64,000 bases of DNA from Anoplopoma fimbria. Its lineage: Eukaryota > Chordata > Actinopteri > Perciformes > Anoplopomatidae. Location: NCBI RefSeq assembly GCF_027596085.1, contig NC_072456.1, positions 25,167,261 through 25,231,260 on the forward strand, given 5' to 3'. Made by a program: the position numbers and the translations under genes. Under the pieces are notes generated by a model, which was not told the DNA's origin, did not search any database, and saw nothing but the letters and a program-made list of their open reading frames with translations. Positions 61,610-64,000 of this stretch are shown here, piece by piece. Each line of letters begins with the position of its first letter. Within the stretch, counting starts at the first letter, position 1.

Positions 61610-63202
61610 TGTGGGTTGGCCCGAATAAGTTCCCTGCGGCTCCAAAACAGTGACGGGGAAAAACCTTTTATCGAGTCCTGATGATGATTCACGGAGCTGA
61701 TTCCATCCGTGAATATGCTCTGCTTTGGTATTCTAGCTGGATCACATGACCTTTGATCTCCAGCCGACTGCCAGGTGCTCTCTCTGTGCGTCAACGTCTT
61801 TCTCATCTCTCTGTGCTCCACGTTGAGGCTCCTCACTGAGTATTTGGCCCTGGGGGCTGACTTAATGGACGTGTGAAGTGCTTCACTAATGGCTGCACAG
61901 TCGTACGTGCTCGCACATGCACTTGAACATGCCACATACAGGCGCATATCTTAACACAAGTGTGCGCACTTCTGCCCGTAATGACGGCAACACACATGGC
62001 CTCCGCTCTGCTCCCGTCAAAGGAGAGGGAGGGAGGAAGACAGTGAATGAAAAGAGGAAACAGAGAGAGTAGGGATGGGTAGTAATCGTTAGGGTTTTAT
62101 TGATACTAGTACTCTTATCCATACTGCTTATTGGTTCGGTTCCTTAGCGATACTCTTATCAGTTCTTTTTGATTATTGTGTGAGAATAAAAGACAATTAA
62201 TCAAGAAAAGACTTAAATTGCTTTATTATTCTTGGATGTAAACAAGTCCCGAAATCTTTAAAGTACATTCGCAGCTAAACAATTAGCTAAGTGATTAGCT
62301 TCCATTGATTAGCCTGTTCTTATTGCAGAGGACAAGGATGGATGGCTGATCCATGAACAGTTAAAAACGGATCATTTCTGCACATTTATTTTCTGCTTGT
62401 TGTCCAGATGTTAACTTCCCTTAACTTGTGAGGGTTTTATTGAGTTTGTACTGGAGTAAAATGTAGCCTCACTTTGGATCTTTGTGTTCTCTCTGACATG
62501 ATGTGTGTCTCATGCAGGACATTTGAGACGAGGACATCTTACTGTATAACTTCTAAAGTACCGATTACAGAACAGTGAACTGTCAAATGTTGTACAGGTT
62601 CCCGTTAAGAGCCAGGTTTCAGGGGCCATCCCTAAGAGAGAGAGAGAGAGAGAGACAGAGAAAAGGCAGTGAAAAAATATGTTTTTCCTGTCCGTCTCCA
62701 AAACCTAATAGTTTCCTTTCTCCACCTGGCATGTGTCTCGTGTCTCCTCCAAACATGCCAAGTTGTTTGTGTTTGTGTATTAGGTTAAGTTTTTTTTTAA
62801 TGCTGTCATTTTCTATAATAGATCAAATGGGTTATCATTTTAACATCACATGCACAACAGGAACGTGACCAGACGCTGGTATGGCAGCTCCTTCAAACGT
62901 CAGTCCTGGTCACATTGTGTCACAGAGACTGAACACACTTCCCGAGCGCAGAAAAAATGACTTCCATCTAAATGCGACATTTGTCACGGTGCTGTGGTAA
63001 AACATATCAGGTGAGCGGGTCGGGGTGTTGTTTCCTCACTCGTATGTGTCTCGTGAGGGAACGGATGAGGTTAATGTACAGAGTGTGAGCGCTACGGAGG
63101 ATTATTCAGATGAAGAAGGGATTTTCATCTGCTTCATCTAATGAACACAGCCGCCTGTAATCAAATCCACATCAAGGCTGCCTAGGCTGTGCGTGTTTGT
63201 AT
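61606..63202. other. long non-coding stretch with repeat scrap
   Basis: 62072-62170 (GGGATGGGTAGTAATCG, GCTTATTGGTTCGGTTCC, ATACTCTTATC repeated) resembles a degenerate dispersed repeat of fish. GA run at 62636-62654. No gene recognised. Confidence 0.45.
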
Positions 63203-63224
63203 GTGTGTGTGTGTGTGTGTGTGA
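63203..63224. repeat. short (TG)11 run
   Basis: 22-bp TG run. Confidence 0.93.
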
Positions 63225-63920
63225 ATGTTAATTCCAGCAAGAGGATGGTTGTTATTTTAGCTCACATATAGATTTTCCTATCAAAGTTTTAAGTAATTCA
63301 CCAAATTAGGTCTAACACTACAGCAGTTTGCAGATGTTCCGCTGAAAGAGCTTTCTAAAGTATCATACATTTTGAGTTACAAACTAGTCTAAAGTGTATT
63401 TGCGTACATCTACATTCGTTTTATATTCGTGCACAGCGAATGAATGGACATGTCTCTCGTAGCTTGGACATGGATTTCAGCCTTGTAATCCAATCACAGG
63501 GCCGGTAAATCAATTATAAAGAGCAGCTAAGAGATGGGTGTGTCTGTACGGTGCCAGGCGGAGAGATGGAGTTTGGCTCTCTGCCTGGAAACACTGGGAC
63601 CACGAGTTGTCAAGCAGCCCGCACGAAAGGCAGCCATGTTGGTTAAACTGGTGTGGAAGATTAACACTGGGAATGAATGCTTGGCTTGCAGTTACGGACG
63701 CTCCTAACCACAAATGAGGTTTAATTGGAAGTTCAAACTTAGAGTTGTAGACTATATAAGAAAAAACCCAAAATTGAGCATTATTTTATTTATAAGCTAT
63801 TTAAAATCGTTAACATTTTTCAATATCCATATTGTATTTCTAATTCCGCTGAAATCAATATGTCCTCGGTGTGTGGCGTTAAGTAGATTAAACACCAAAG
63901 AGGCACAAACCGCGCTAGGA
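63225..63920. other. non-coding stretch
   Basis: AT-rich; nothing recognised. Confidence 0.5.
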
Positions 63921-64000
63921 CCATAGACTTTATATAAGAATTGGACGTAATCATCTTGTCTTCATCGTTTTGATAGCGGATTGCCCTTCAGAAGCATCGA
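63921..64000 (+). mobile_element. probable start of a fourth copy of the A/B/C repeat
   Basis: CATAGACTTTATATAAGAAT followed by TGGACGTAATCATC (to 63955) matches the opening of copies A and B. Beyond 63956 the match is poor, and the window ends before the conserved core. Either a diverged copy or only the terminal motif. Confidence 0.45.

Overview
This window looks like non-coding DNA from a ray-finned (teleost) fish. It could be a long intron or an intergenic stretch. The evidence is very dense (GT)n/(CA)n and (CT)n/(GA)n microsatellites, tRNA-derived SINEs, L2-type and L1-type LINE relics, and small hAT-like and TTAA-flanked DNA transposons of kinds common in teleosts. I found no protein-coding exon, rRNA gene, functional tRNA gene or CRISPR array that I can defend. 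Nearly all long open frames are artefacts of simple repeats, which translate as Cys-Val or His-Thr runs on both strands.

Layout. 1-5.1 kb: an L2-clade LINE 3' end (minus strand, 1836-2442), a tRNA-derived SINE (3823-4111) with the same 3' tail as that LINE, and a complete small hAT-type element (4798-5088). 5.5-6.5 kb: a GT tract followed by about 550 bp of polypyrimidine. 6.8-11.7 kb: paired octamer sites, an old dispersed DNA-repeat copy, an inverted GT/CA pair, a CCTT array and a 21-bp inverted repeat. 11.7-12.2 kb: copy A of an unclassified interspersed repeat; copies B (40.5 kb) and C (55.9 kb) lie on the other strand and a probable fourth begins at the window end. 12.4-24.9 kb: microsatellites in otherwise unremarkable sequence, with possible conserved non-coding blocks near 19 kb. 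25.2-26.0 kb: a 27-bp minisatellite and a second SINE. 26.3-26.9 kb: three GT tracts. 29.8-30.3 kb: a 576-bp TTAA-flanked MITE. 32.1-32.5 kb: a third SINE with a 13-bp target duplication, nested in an older repeat. 34.4-35.0 kb: a decayed L1-like ORF2 relic. 36.4-40.3 kb: the densest GT/CA cluster. 44.4-44.8 kb: a 29-bp minisatellite sharing a core with the one at 25 kb. 47.1-48.8 kb: a tandem repeat region with a perfect estrogen-response-element palindrome. 49.6-50.0 kb: a 31-bp minisatellite. 51.5-52.7 kb: a perfect hairpin and a second TTAA-flanked MITE. 54.4-64 kb: more microsatellites and possible conserved blocks.

Nothing here forms a pathway or operon. What is informative is the record of transposition (a LINE and a SINE sharing a tail, nested insertions, target duplications), an interspersed family whose 225-bp core is identical in two copies 44 kb apart while its ends have diverged, and repeat-borne sequences that look like CTCF and estrogen-receptor sites. 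Family names rest on motif recognition without a database search. I see no convincing new biological system.
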